Below, piece by piece: positions 10,881-21,301 of a stretch of 47,485 bases of DNA. A model generated the notes under the pieces. That model had not been told where the DNA came from. It saw only the letters and a program-made list of their open reading frames with translations, and did not search any database. The DNA is from Hofstenia miamia (taxonomy: Eukaryota > Xenacoelomorpha > Acoela > Hofsteniidae). Each line of letters opens with the position of its first letter. Position 1 is the stretch's first letter. Position numbers and translations under genes: made by a program. The stretch is taken from the NCBI GenBank assembly GCA_900660155.1, contig CABFPE010000204.1, forward strand, positions 869,609 to 917,093. Reading direction: 5' to 3'.

Positions 10881-12500
10881 ATGGATAACAAATGTATTAT
10901 TGACTATATGAACAAGACTATATCAGTACAAGAGGAAGTAATTACAACTTGCAAAAAAGAAGAAGACACAGAAATAATAAAATTCCAATTAAGTGAGGAT
11001 ATAAGGATTTTACCAAATAATTGGAAGATGTGTCAGATACAAATGGAAGATCAAATAACCACAGAAGTTATGATTTATGATCAGAAAGGGATTAATACAA
11101 AAAAGTTGTCAATTCCCTCAAGTTTGTGTATACTGAAGGAAGGTACTGGCACTATACCAATACTGAATGCAACAAACCACATGGTCAATATAAAAAAGGA
11201 TAACTTGAAACTGAAAGGGAAGAGAGTTAAAACTGAAAAAACGACAGTAAATAAAAAGATCAACATAGTGGAGGAGGATAAAGAATATCTGATACCTGAA
11301 GTAAATGAGGAAGACTATCAGCACTTAAGTAATGAGGAGAGCGCAGAATTAATAAGAATACTACAGAAACACGCTAAAATATTTAATTTTGGAGAGATAA
11401 GCGTGGGGAAAGTGGTAGGAGAGACACACAAGATCATAACAACTATGGAAGAACCGATAAGATTGCCGTGTGGAAGAGTTCCAGAAAATTTGAAAGAAAA
11501 TTATAACATGATTCCAAATGAGTTGATAGATAATAACATAATAAAACTGAGTGAGAGTCCATATGCCACACCAACTGTCTTTGTTAAGCAGGGAAATAAA
11601 TACAGGTTGTGCATAGATTTTTGTAAATTACATGATATCACAAAGATGCATATCCACTTCTGAGAATAGAGGATATAATATATGAGGCCAGTAAGAATAA
11701 ATACCTGTATAGATTTGTGTGAGGCTTACTGGCAGGTGCTGATGGAGCCCAGGGACATTGAAAAGACAGCATTTATAATGCTGTATGGTTTATTTGAATG
11801 GGTGTACATGACTTTTGGGTTATGTAATGCCCTAGCCACCTTTCAGAGATACATAATGAAAATTCTTAAGCAGAATAACAAGAAGGTCAAAAAAGGAATA
11901 AGTACTTATATAGATGATATCTTAATAGCAAGTGACACAATTGATGAACATTTGGATAAATTAGATAGAATTTTGAAAACTTTGTATAATGTGGGGTTAC
12001 ATGTCAATGGGAAGAAATGTGAAATTTTGAAAGAACAGGTGGTATTTCTAGGAAGAGAAATCCAAAAAGGTGAGCTAAGAATGAAGAACAATGTGAAAGA
12101 CATGATACAGAATATTAGCAGTCCAAAAACGAAAAAAGATCTACAAAGGATAATGGGGTTTATACATTACTACGGATCATTTATAGCAAATGTAGCTCAC
12201 AAAACAAGTAAAATGACGGTGTTACTCAAGAAGAATAAAATTTTTGAGTGGACGTGGAAAGAACAGGAGCAGTTGGATAACATAAAAAACGAATTAAGTA
12301 AAATGCCATCATTAAACACACCAGAGTATGATAAGGAATTTATTTTGGACTGTGACATGAGTAATGTCGCCATAGGAGCATGCTTGGGTCAAGTGAAAGA
12401 TGGTAAAGAAGGGCCAATACAATTTTTTAGTTGGAAGTTTAAGCAAAGTGAGGAGAATTATGGATCAACAAAACTGGATATGTTGTCATTAGTGGAAATG
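10881..12500 (+). pseudogene. Element B reverse transcriptase and RNase H
   Basis: An acidic spacer is followed by the polymerase approach (IFNFGEISVGKVVGETHKI, LPCGRVPENLKENYN, about 11380-11510). Then come YRLCIDFCKL (11600), the FGLCNA.ATFQRY block (11815 on) and the catalytic box TYIDDILIASD (about 11905-11937). The thumb and an RNase H start follow, with FILDCDMSNVAIGACLGQ (12340 on) and SWKFKQSEENYG. This order and these motifs are typical of Ty3/gypsy pol. The copy is broken. Confidence 0.9.
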
Positions 12501-13370
12501 TTAACTGAAAAAACAACAGCATACCATCCACAGGCAAATGGAGCTGTTGAATGATTGAATAGGACTATGATTAAATTAATAAGAGTATTAACATCAAGAG
12601 TTGGAGGTAGAGACTGGAGAGAAGTAATAGAAATGGTGGAATACTTCTACAATACTTCAGTGCATTCAACAACAGGGATGACCCCATACAAAGCCATGTA
12701 TGTTAGAGAAGTGGCAACACCAATATCAATGCAATACCATACATACTCTGAGAAACCAGATAATGAATATATAAGGAAAATTAAGGATCAAATCACTGGA
12801 ATTCATGAAGCAATGTGTCATAATACAAAGAAATCTGCAATAAGACAAGAAAAAAATTTTAACAAAAATATATATGGCAAACCACACAGGGTAGGGGATA
12901 AGGTTTATGCATACACTTTAATGAGAACACAAAACATGAACCAAGTAAGGAAACTAAAAACACAGTGGAAAGGTCCATTCACTATTATACAAACACTACC
13001 CAATAATAATTACAAACTTAATAAGAGAAGAGTATTACATTTTCAAAATTTAAAATGAGCAATGGTAAATATAGAGCAGGTAATGCTTGATAAACATGCA
13101 GAATTTAAAATCATACAGGTTGATGATGGCATATATGCTGAAATGGATGACTTAGACAGTGTACATAAAGAAGAGTTCCAAGAGGAATATAGACCCAAAA
13201 GAGGTGAACCAGAAGTTGAAAGAAGGGTGATGCCCCAGAGGGCTGTAAAAAATAAAATGAGATATAACCCCAAAATATGGGATATTAATTTAGTAACTGA
13301 ATTTAGGAAAAATGAAGAGAACAATGCCAAGATCGCCTATGAAAGCCAGGAGGGTAAGAAGGAAGAAGAC
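12500..13370 (+). pseudogene. Element B integrase C-terminal half and acidic tail
   Basis: Contains LTEKTTAYHPQANGAVE (end of the DDE core), then the NRTMIKLIRVLTSRVGGRDW block, MVEYFYNTSVHSTTGMTPYK, and a GPY/F-type module (LKTQWKGPFTIIQTL, about 12950-13000). A strongly acidic tail (13062-13370) follows. The following array-coding ORF overlaps the end of this frame in a different frame, as it does in C. The copy is broken. Confidence 0.87.
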
Positions 13371-13835
13371 TCTGCAATCAGATCATCAATTAATGGGCGT
13401 GAGGATGGAGGACGCATCAACAAGTTCCACTATGAAAACTAGGTCTCTGCAATCTGATTGTCAATTAAAGGGAATGATGATGGAGCATTCGCCACCTAGT
13501 AATATGAGAAGACGAGTGAGAAGATGAGCTCTGCAATCTGATTACCAGTTAAAGGGTATGAGGATGGAGTATTTAATGCCAACTAACAAAAGATGAAGAA
13601 TAAGAAGGAAGTCTCCTCAATCTGATTACCAATTAAAGGGTATGAGGATGCAGACAGCAACAGAAAGATCACCCTCAACCAAATGTCAATTAAAGGGCAG
13701 GTGGGTAAACAAGGGCGATCATTATGACACTGATCACCAATTAAAGGGCATGAGGTTAAAGACACAAAATTATGCACACTCCCCTTCAACATCTAGTAGT
13801 AGTCAATGCCAATTAAAGGGCAGAGAGGAAACAGC
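13371..13835 (+). repeat. Seven-unit SDxQLKGM-coding array in B
   Basis: Seven related DNA units start near 13371, 13445, 13529, 13610, 13665, 13718 and 13797. The consensus core is caatctgattaccaattaaa followed by gggtatgaggatg. Read in one frame they give short peptides such as LQSDCQLKGMMM, LQSDYQLKGMRM, TKCQLKGR and TDHQLKGMRL. They are separated by linkers rich in Ser/Thr/Pro or Arg (for example RRRVRR). The same seven units in the same order and similar spacing occur in C (41713-42190). The array bridges integrase and ORF3. Confidence 0.85.
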
Positions 13836-14355
13836 ATTGATCACCATGAAAGATTGGGAAACTCAGCAAATAAGTGATGACTCAGACATGGATATATCAG
13901 AGCATCCTTCAACAAGCTTGCTCCTTATGACAACGGAAAGCTCAGGGATATTCTCTTACAAACAAACATCAACAACAACAAAATCATTGCAGTTAGAGGA
14001 AAGAGAAAGTTGAATGACCAAAATAGGCTGAGAGAGAATCCACCCGTATTTCATTGTGAACAGGAAAATGAGATACAATTCATATGATAACTTGTCACCA
14101 GAGACAAAACGGTTAATTAAAGGAAGCATGTCCACAAAAGAAAATGAGAGCTATGCAATTCCTATAGTAATTGAGAAGAAGAATCAACCCACATGCAACA
14201 TGATAATCATGTACACAACAGAGATAAAAGAAGAATTTAATAGGCCATACTTTAAGAGTATGGTGCACATCCTTGAAGGATGTACAAAAACTCACCAAGA
14301 ACAGAGAGAAGATTATAAGAGAATGCAAACAGGTGAATTTGGACAAAAAGCATTT

Positions 14356-15517
14356 TGTAGCATCACCCAAAAAGGAATAAGCTGCAAATGAAAGATTAAC
14401 ATTGAATGATTACAGTGATTAAATATAATCAGAAATATGATTCTAAAATTTAGTTAATTATCTTATTCATTTTGTAAGATGCAACCAAGTTACAATATTG
14501 TGCATTTTGAGAAAAACACTGTAGCCAATTAATTACTATTTGACAAATTGTAACAAGTGAAATTACGCTTACGTAAGAACAGCCATATTGGCAGAAGATT
14601 TATTTGAAATTCAAAATCAGCAGGTACTTTACAATTTTTAAATAAATAGCTTAGAATTTAAGAGAAATTTGATGAACAATAAATTCTTCAGAGTTTATTT
14701 TATTTTTCATTCTTCATTTATCTGGTTTGATATTTAATAAAATGTTCAGCTAAGCAAGTTGTGTCGAGTAGTGGCTGGATTCCATCATGGGATCAATTCG
14801 AAGGGTCCTTGTGCCAGTCATGAAACCACACTTATGTTACAGTTAGGAGTTTTTTTATTCTTGCTTAGTCTGACTATCGATCTATACATGTATAATTTAA
14901 TAGATGCTTGAAATGACTGGATAGTCGAACCCTAGGATTATATATCTATTCTTAATAGTAGGAGACTTGACTATAATCGACCAAATAAATGACCTTACAT
15001 ATATCATTATTTAAAGTAAGTATAGGAAACTGCAATCTATTAATTTATTTACAAAGCCAGTAATTTTATGGTAATGGCTACTTTAATATTATTTAAATGC
15101 AGTTAGTGTCAACGCCCAGTTGCTTTACTTAATCAAACCAACAAACACTTTACAAAATTGAGTTTAAGTCAGTTACAACTTTACATGAGTACACGCACTG
15201 AGCTAAGGTAAGGTACACATAATTAGTCCTCGTTGAGCTGAGATGGTGCAGTGGATTTGGTCAATCATTCAGGGAGGAGAAGAACTGTGATGTGGAGATT
15301 GGCTTCGGGCAGTAGCCCACAAATGATTCAAAGAGGAAACATCACACGGCTTCATCACCTAAATAGTGATGATTAGTACTCAATTAACCTAACTAGTTAA
15401 TTAGAGAAGAAAAGCTTGCCAGTTCACCAACATAGTAACTCCTCACCCACAATTTTACTGAGTGGTAGTTATTAGCAATAATACACAGTGCAAATAGGCC
15501 AGGTGGAGGATGTTACA
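14356..15517. mobile_element. Solo LTR, family F, copy 3, inside B ORF3
   Basis: 1162 bp running from TGTAGCATCACCC to GGAGGATGTTACA, flanked by attt on both sides (14352-14355 and 15518-15521). The ends form a 9-bp imperfect inverted repeat, TGTA(G/A)CATC. It is in the opposite orientation to copies 1 and 2 (132-1241 and 2882-3948). ORF3 homology to C resumes on both sides. No coding domain is seen. Confidence 0.87.
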
Positions 15518-16770
15518 ATTTGACAAATATAGAAGAAACATTGAAAATAGCCAAAAAGCACAAAACAAGGATAATAATAGTGGTCTCTCAAAAACAGGAG
15601 GATATTCTGAATTTCATTAAAGACATGGAGATAAAATTAGAAAACCTATTGATGCTGAATAGCAGTAAACTAAGAATATCCAATCTTATTAAAATGGACC
15701 TACAGATTAATGATTGAACTGAAAATCACAATTGATATGTATTATCAAATGAAAACAATGGAGATATTAGGAATTGATAATAACTTAGAAGAAACAGGAA
15801 ACCTATTTCTGAAATGCAGTTTGAACCAAACACCTGAACACTTACAAAAGATAGCACAAGTATGGTCGGAAATTAAAGCAGAAAAGCCAATTCTGGAGGA
15901 GTGGCCATTGATTGACATAAAGTCACCAACAAAGAAATATCATAAGTCAGTAGAAGCCATGTTATATGAAATCAAGAGAGCACATGAGATGGAAGCAAAA
16001 AGAAATTTTACAACATGGTTGTTTGAAGAGATCAATCCACCTGACATTAGAGCTAGAACAGTGATATGGATATTAGCAATTGCACTAATGAGTAATGAAA
16101 AACTGGTGCTACCAATAATGAAAAAAGAACAAAGGCAAATAGCTAAACATAAAAAGTATGAAATCACTAATTCACCTATCCCCATGAACATAAAGCAATG
16201 GATGTTACAAAGCATTGAGATGTTGCCCCTATTGCTGATGAAAAATATGCAGAAGAGATTTGAGAAACATTTCACAAGACTGTTAAAACAGCAACATACA
16301 CTGGGGAGACCAAGTGTGATAGAACTTGACAATAAGACAGGCATTTGTCCAAGCAAGATTGATATATTTAGAGATCAAACAAAGAAGTAAATGTGGGGCG
16401 CAACTTCAAACACTAAGTTGAGGTCACTGAAAATACAACCATGGCTAACAATGAGAAACCTCATAAAAAGAGAACATGCAGAGACATTGCAAATGATAAA
16501 GTTAATAGAAGAGAGAAAATTACATGAGATAATAATGTAGAGTCACTTGGGGAAATTCGTGTTTATTTAGTTGATTTTTATTTCATTTTTGTATTAACGT
16601 CACCATGACGTCGGAATCATATATTTCGACCTTAGGTTTACGAAGGAACTCATGTCCCCTCAAAGGTGCTATATGTTGCTCAAATGTAATTTGAATTGCG
16701 AGGGAAAATTGATAACATGAACGATTAAACTTGATTGTAAACTAAGGCAGGTAGTTATTTATTAACCATG

Positions 16771-16777
16771 TATAAAA
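16771..16777 (+). promoter_or_regulatory. Candidate TATA box in LTR G
   Basis: TATAAAA about 235 bp into the family G LTR. If this is the promoter, the LTR is in plus orientation, with a possible polyadenylation signal AATAAA at 17062-17067 after the gap. Inferred from motif and position only. Confidence 0.45.
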
Positions 16778-16814
16778 TGAGCAAACTTGTAGAGAATGGT
16801 CAATAGATTTTATC

Positions 16815-17032
16815 NNNNNNNNNNNNNNNNNNNNNNNNNNNNNNNNNNNNNNNNNNNNNNNNNNNNNNNNNNNNNNNNNNNNNNNNNNNNNNNNNNNNNN
16901 NNNNNNNNNNNNNNNNNNNNNNNNNNNNNNNNNNNNNNNNNNNNNNNNNNNNNNNNNNNNNNNNNNNNNNNNNNNNNNNNNNNNNNNNNNNNNNNNNNNN
17001 NNNNNNNNNNNNNNNNNNNNNNNNNNNNNNNN
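16815..17032. other. Assembly gap of 218 N
   Basis: Unresolved bases inside LTR G. Nothing can be said about the content, and any reading frame running through it is meaningless. Confidence 1.
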
Positions 17033-19059
17033 GTTACGGATACGGGTACGATTAAGGAAATAATAAACCTCTCGTTTTATTCAACACGTACATGCACTTA
17101 TAATTTATTACACTGTGATGATACTATGCTGCTGGCAAACACGAATGTCTGGTAATTACAGACTATTATTTAGTGAGATGAGAACTAACAATGAAAATGA
17201 GGTTTTTACTTTTGCAATGAGATAGAAATTAATAAGTGAGACAAATAGGGTAGCACCATGCACTAATCGAGCACTGAACTGCTCCTACTTCTAAAGACTC
17301 CGCTTTGGCTGGAAGCCACATTAATTGATCATCTTGGAAATACCTAAAGTATCGTATCAAATACTTGGATGAACTACAATTGTTTCTATTAGTTATTTTC
17401 TCGTTACTTGTTTTCCCCAGAATCGGGGCTGTCGTTATCTAAGTTAAACCTTCTGCAGAGTCAATTAGTTACTAGTACAAATGCACCCCGCGATTCTACA
17501 ATAACTAAGGAGATTAGAAAATTCCTCAAAGATTATCCACAATGTGCTTATACAAAGAGTATCAAACAATCCGCAATGATTATAAGAGGAGTATAAAACG
17601 ATCAGAAATGATGAGAAGAGAGGGAGAAAACTGTCCTATTGAGATTATCAAGATGGTGAGTAAAAGTCAGGAAGAAATGCAAATGGAAGACATACTATTG
17701 CAATCAACAGAAATTGCATTAACCCCTAACACTCAGAGAGTAATTGATAAAGTCAATTTGGAGAAATGGGGTGAGCAAGAGCCAAGTGAAATATCATGGG
17801 TGGATACAGACGACGAAAGACTGTTGGTCAAAATTACAGTCTGTAGAGAACACACAAATAATATAGTTCAGAGAGTATTTGGAGAAGTTTACGAATGTGA
17901 GACAAAATCACTAATTATAATACTATGCACAGAGGCATTCACACAAAAAGAAATTGATGAGATGTTGCACCCCAGAATCAAATTGCTGTGGACATCAAAT
18001 GTATCACTTCGAAAATGATAATACGACCAGAGACAGCACAGAATTTGATGAAGAATGGTTTGACAAACACATTTTGGGAAAATATTAAGAAAGCTAGAAA
18101 TAACTATCCAGCAACATTTGGAATGGCAACAACTGCAGAAATGAAAGGCACATACAAAGCAATAGAGGAAAAAACAATGACTATGCTTCTAAAATGCACA
18201 CTGCCACCAACAATTTCTATACCAATGCTGTTGCCAACATGGAGGTTGAAAGAGAAAAAGGCTGCTAAAGCAATGTGGCATGAGGAAAACACCTATGTTA
18301 ATAATCAACAGGCGGCAGAGAAAACTGTAAATGATGAGCGATACAAAAAGTCTAAAGAAATTCTCCTGAAGAACAATAATAAAGAAAGAATTTTCATAGA
18401 AGGCCAAGTTACACCATATGATTTGTACTGTGAAGGAGAGCCAATACACAAGCAAATACAAAAAGTTCGGAAGGAGATTGAAAAACGAACAATGCAGACA
18501 GGAATAAATGATATTGTATGGGGAGAATTATGGAGCTCACAATACTGATACTATGACGTAATGCAACATGCTGAAATTATCACTATGGTGAGATTGGGAA
18601 AGAATGAGCCAGAAGAAATCAGTGAAGAAGAAATACTGGAAAATATAAGTGCTTTTTACAATGAGGCATCAATATGCAAGTCACTAAGATCAACATATGA
18701 GTTCTTCTACCTGAATACAACAATTCACCCTGATCTAGCACATACTAGCAGAATTGAAGCAATAATGACATTGATGATAGCCATAAAAGGATTAAGGTTT
18801 TACCAAAAGTATTATGGAATATTCAATGAAAAACTCAATGAGTTAAGAAGTATGGGCACAATATCAAAGTCGTTAAAGAACCCTTTGTTTCTTAGACATA
18901 AGAAAATGCTTACAACTGAAAAAGATGTGGTACTGAAAATCACCAAAGAAGAACAATATGAGAAAATCAGTTGGGAAATGAGAGAAGCCAATAGTATCAT
19001 TAAGAAGGCAGCAGAGATGGTACATGGAGAAAGAGTGGTCATCCTTAATTAGCTATGCT

Positions 19060-19069
19060 GGAGGGGGAG
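19060..19069 (+). promoter_or_regulatory. Element B polypurine tract
   Basis: GGAGGGGGAG immediately before the 3' LTR start TGTGG. In LTR elements this purine run resists RNase H and primes plus-strand DNA synthesis. The same tract occurs at the same place in C. Confidence 0.82.
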
Positions 19070-20390
19070 TGTGGAATAATCCATCAAATAATCATGTGTG
19101 GTCAAAATAAGAATAATGATGGATGTAACTAAGACTAAAGTATAATAATGATTAATATGTAAACACATGATTATGATTGATTATTTGGTTTGTAAATTGT
19201 TTTATGCAGTTTATATTTAAATTTTGCTTAACAGTATTTGGCAAAAACAAAGATGGCCAAACAGCATACTCTAATTAACGCTGACATTGCATAATTAAAA
19301 GCAGAACTAAAATACAAGGGAAAATTGTAAACAAGAATCAATGAAACAGGTACTACTTGAGTATTTGATTATTTACTAAAAAGTGCTATAAATATGTTAC
19401 AATTGTTAAGATAATTGATGAATGAATTTAGTTTGGATTTACTTCTTCTCTTGTCAGGTTATTTAATACTTTATGGAAAGCTAAACATTTAGTGCTAGAG
19501 GTAATTGTACAGTGGTTCCCACATACATTTAAAGGAATGCTGGAGTGCCTCAAGATCAGCTATTGAATGGCAGTGAGGGTGATAGCTGTAATTTCCTTGC
19601 AGTGCTTTTAGGTTACAAATAGGGATAGGGATTTTTCTGTTATAGATTTCCTATTACTCATTGCTTGTCAGTTATTATGATTCTATTTACCTTGCTATAC
19701 ATGTTTATTATTCCATTATTGAATCCTAGTCATTTATGGTTTTATATCATAGTAATTCAGTATTGAATTTAACTAGTTTGTGCTATTACATCACAGTTAT
19801 TATTACTTTGGTATTAGATTTAAGTTGCTCATTGTTTTATCTCATAGACCTTTGGCCTACTTATGCATCCACTTTCTTGCTGATGGCATTGATTGTTTAA
19901 TTGTACAAAGGGCTAGCATGTATTACTATATATGTAGGGCTATTATATGTAAGGCTTTATACCAAGTGAAAGCATTGCAGTTGCTTTGTTCAATTATCTT
20001 TACATAGTCATAATAACAAAAACAATCAATGCACTAAATTCACAGGCAGTCACCAATACACAATCACTGGAGTTTCCTATTCACATACTGATCCTGTTAA
20101 TGGTTTTCATTGCAGAATTCAAATGCAAGTTGTAGTTGTGGCTGATCAATGGATCTCTGGAATCACATGGCACCACTTCAGGTTTCAACCCTGTCTTCCA
20201 TCTACCACTCTTTATCTAAATGAGTTGTTGTTAGATAATCAATAAGATAAGCTAATGTTTATTAATATAAGTTATTCAGACTAACACTCAAATGAAAGGA
20301 GAGGATTAGGAGCTTGTCAAGCTTTCTTGTTGTATCAACTATGAAAAGTAATAAGTTACTACAAAATAAGTGGATTGGCAAGATTCTACA
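19070..20390 (+). mobile_element. Element B 3' LTR
   Basis: 1321 bp starting TGTGGAATAATCC and ending GGCAAGATTCTACA, directly followed by the target duplication gtaa (20391-20394) and the remainder of element A's LTR. It aligns along its length with 7077-8413. Confidence 0.9.
19387..19394 (+). promoter_or_regulatory. Candidate TATA box in B 3' LTR
   Basis: TATAAATA in the same context as in the 5' LTR of B and in the LTR of C. In the 3' LTR it would not normally drive the element itself. Confidence 0.45.
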
Positions 20391-20703
20391 GTAACTCAGT
20401 GATTGTATGTGTATTACAACTTACCAATTTAGTGCATTGATTGTTCTTGTTATTATGATTATGTAAATATAAGGGAATCACACAACTGCAATGCTTTAGG
20501 TTACATATGCCTACATATAATAGCCCTACAGATATAATAATACATGCTAGACCTTTGTACATGTAAACAATCAATGCAGCCTGCAAGAAAGTAAATGCAT
20601 ATTTCCACCAATGGTCAACTACAATATAAAACAATGAGCAACTTGCATCCAATAGTGAAATAACAAACATGTAGAGCAATATAAATATAATCATAATAAG
20701 CAA
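20386..20703 (-). CDS. Hydrophobic ORF inside the LTR of element A
   Basis: 105 codons starting MLIMIIFILLYMFVISLLDA. Three hydrophobic stretches (about residues 2-20, 23-30 and 41-65) look membrane-spanning, and a polar His/Asn-rich tail contains LHNHNNKNNQCTKL. The same ORF occurs in both LTRs of C (35324-35686 and 45855-46169), and a distant version is in solo LTR E (29965-30216). An ORF within an LTR is unusual, and T-rich DNA can give hydrophobic ORFs by chance. I hold this as a candidate only. The last codons run 5 bases into element B. Confidence 0.35.
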   Translation of the reverse strand: MLIMIIFILLYMFVISLLDASCSLFYIVVDHWWKYAFTFLQAALIVYMYKGLACIIISVGLLYVGICNLKHCSCVIPLYLHNHNNKNNQCTKLVSCNTHTITELL

Positions 20704-21301
20704 TAAGAAACAAGTAATCGGAAAGCTAAAACAGAGAAAAATCCCTATCCCTATTCATAACCTAAAAGCACATCAAGGAAACTACAGCTACTGCCCTCAC
20801 CACCATTGAATAGCTGATTGTGAGGCTGCTCCAGAATTCCTTTAAATGTATTTGGGGACCACCATACAATTACATCTAGTGCTTGAACATTTAGCTTTCC
20901 ATGTAACTATTAAATAACCTGACAATAAAAGATGAGGTAAATTCAAACTAAATTCATTCATCAACCATTCTAGCATTTGTTGCATATTTATAGCACATTT
21001 TAGTAAATAATCAAATACTTGACTAGTACCTGTTTGATCAAGGCTTGTTTACAATTTTCCCTCATGTTTCAGTTCTGCTTTTAATTACGCAATGTCAGCA
21101 TTAATTAGAGTACTCTGTTTGGTCATCTTGTTTTGCCAAATACTGTTGAGTTAATTTTAAATATAAAACTGCATAAAACAATTTACAAATCAACTAATCA
21201 ATCATAACCATGTGTTTACAATTTAATCATTATTACATTTTAGTCTTAATTACGTCCATCTTTTCTCTCACTTTGGCCACACAACTATTTGAACATTTAC
21301 A
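20391..21301 (-). mobile_element. Element A 5' LTR, second part
   Basis: Continuation of the LTR interrupted at 7076, starting with the duplicated gtaa. It runs inverted through the U3-like part to the 5' terminus near 21301, where cactttggccaca and the final TTTACA stand for the TGTGGCATAATCC-type start. With 6775-7076 it totals about 1.21 kb, the same as the 3' LTR of C (1219 bp). The first about 385 bp are almost identical to the C 5' LTR, the rest only about 90-93%. Confidence 0.87.
20985..20992 (-). promoter_or_regulatory. Candidate TATA box in A 5' LTR
   Basis: TATAAATA on the minus strand, in the same context as in B and C and about 310 bp from the LTR start. Confidence 0.45.

Larger units (their letters stand above)
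16536..17500. mobile_element. LTR of a further family (G) inside B ORF3
   Basis: Starts TGTAGAGTCACTTGGGG and ends CCCCGCGATTCTACA, with the 4-bp duplication ataa at 16532-16535 and 17501-17504. Outside this interval ORF3 aligns smoothly with C (43760-43800). It holds a TATAAAA (16771-16777) and an AATAAA (17062-17067), as expected of an LTR. Unlike its surroundings it keeps many CpG dinucleotides, suggesting a younger insertion. A 218-N gap lies inside, so an internal region could be hidden. A solo LTR is the simplest reading. Confidence 0.78.
13860..19052 (+). pseudogene. Element B ORF3, unknown protein in the envelope position
   Basis: A long coding region, about 3 kb once the inserted LTRs are set aside, between the repeat array and the polypurine tract. 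It aligns with C 42230-45244 along its length. Visible blocks include MDISEHPSTSLL, IHPYFIVNRKMRYNSYDNLS, IEETLKIAKKHKT..IIIVVSQKQE, GIDNNLEETGNLFLKCSLNQ, YHKSVEAMLYEIKRAHEMEA, RFEKHFTRLLKQQ, ISWVDTDDERLLVKITV, NIVQRVFGEVYECETKSL, FWENIKKARNNYPATFG, GINDIVWGELW, ISEEEILENISAFYNEASI and TEKDVVLKITKEEQYEKISW. The composition is helical, charged and poor in cysteine. I see no signal peptide, membrane anchor, furin-type site or fusion peptide, so it does not look like an envelope protein. I recognise no known family. Two foreign LTRs lie inside it. The copy is broken. Confidence 0.8.
7077..20390 (+). mobile_element. Element B, Ty3/gypsy-type LTR retrotransposon inserted in A
   Basis: Starts TGTGGCATAATCC after gtaa and ends GATTCTACA before gtaa, a perfect 4-bp target duplication inside the LTR of element A. 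Parts in order: 5' LTR, primer site, gag, protease, RT/RNase H, integrase, seven-unit repeat array, ORF3, polypurine tract, 3' LTR. It is broken, with more than a dozen lesions. It carries a family F solo LTR, a family G LTR with an N gap, and an assembly join. The two LTRs differ by roughly 5-8% in the part I compared, so the insertion is not recent but is younger than A. Confidence 0.9.
1..21301 (-). mobile_element. Element A, Ty3/gypsy-type LTR retrotransposon, minus strand, partial
   Basis: Minus-strand homology to element C can be followed from the post-integrase spacer (1-131) through integrase, RNase H, reverse transcriptase and the end of protease to about 5560. The 5' LTR lies at 6775-7076 and resumes at 20391-21301. 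Its 3' part and 3' LTR lie beyond the left edge. No gag is recognised. It is interrupted by two solo LTRs, a mariner-like relic and the whole of element B. It is badly broken, with tens of lesions, and is the oldest of the three elements because B sits inside it. Its LTR (about 1.2 kb) matches the LTR of C better than that of B, so A and C are one subfamily. Confidence 0.88.

Noticed and set aside
11081-11324. Hydrophobic minus-strand frames opposite pol of B
   Set aside because: Complement of a Lys/Asn-rich plus-strand coding sequence, which always yields Phe/Leu-rich antisense frames.
15940-16356. 138-codon minus-strand frame opposite ORF3 of B
   Set aside because: Antisense shadow of a well-conserved plus-strand coding region. 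No independent conservation or motif.
16796-17155. 119-codon frame through the small gap
   Set aside because: Mostly N. The flanks belong to LTR G.
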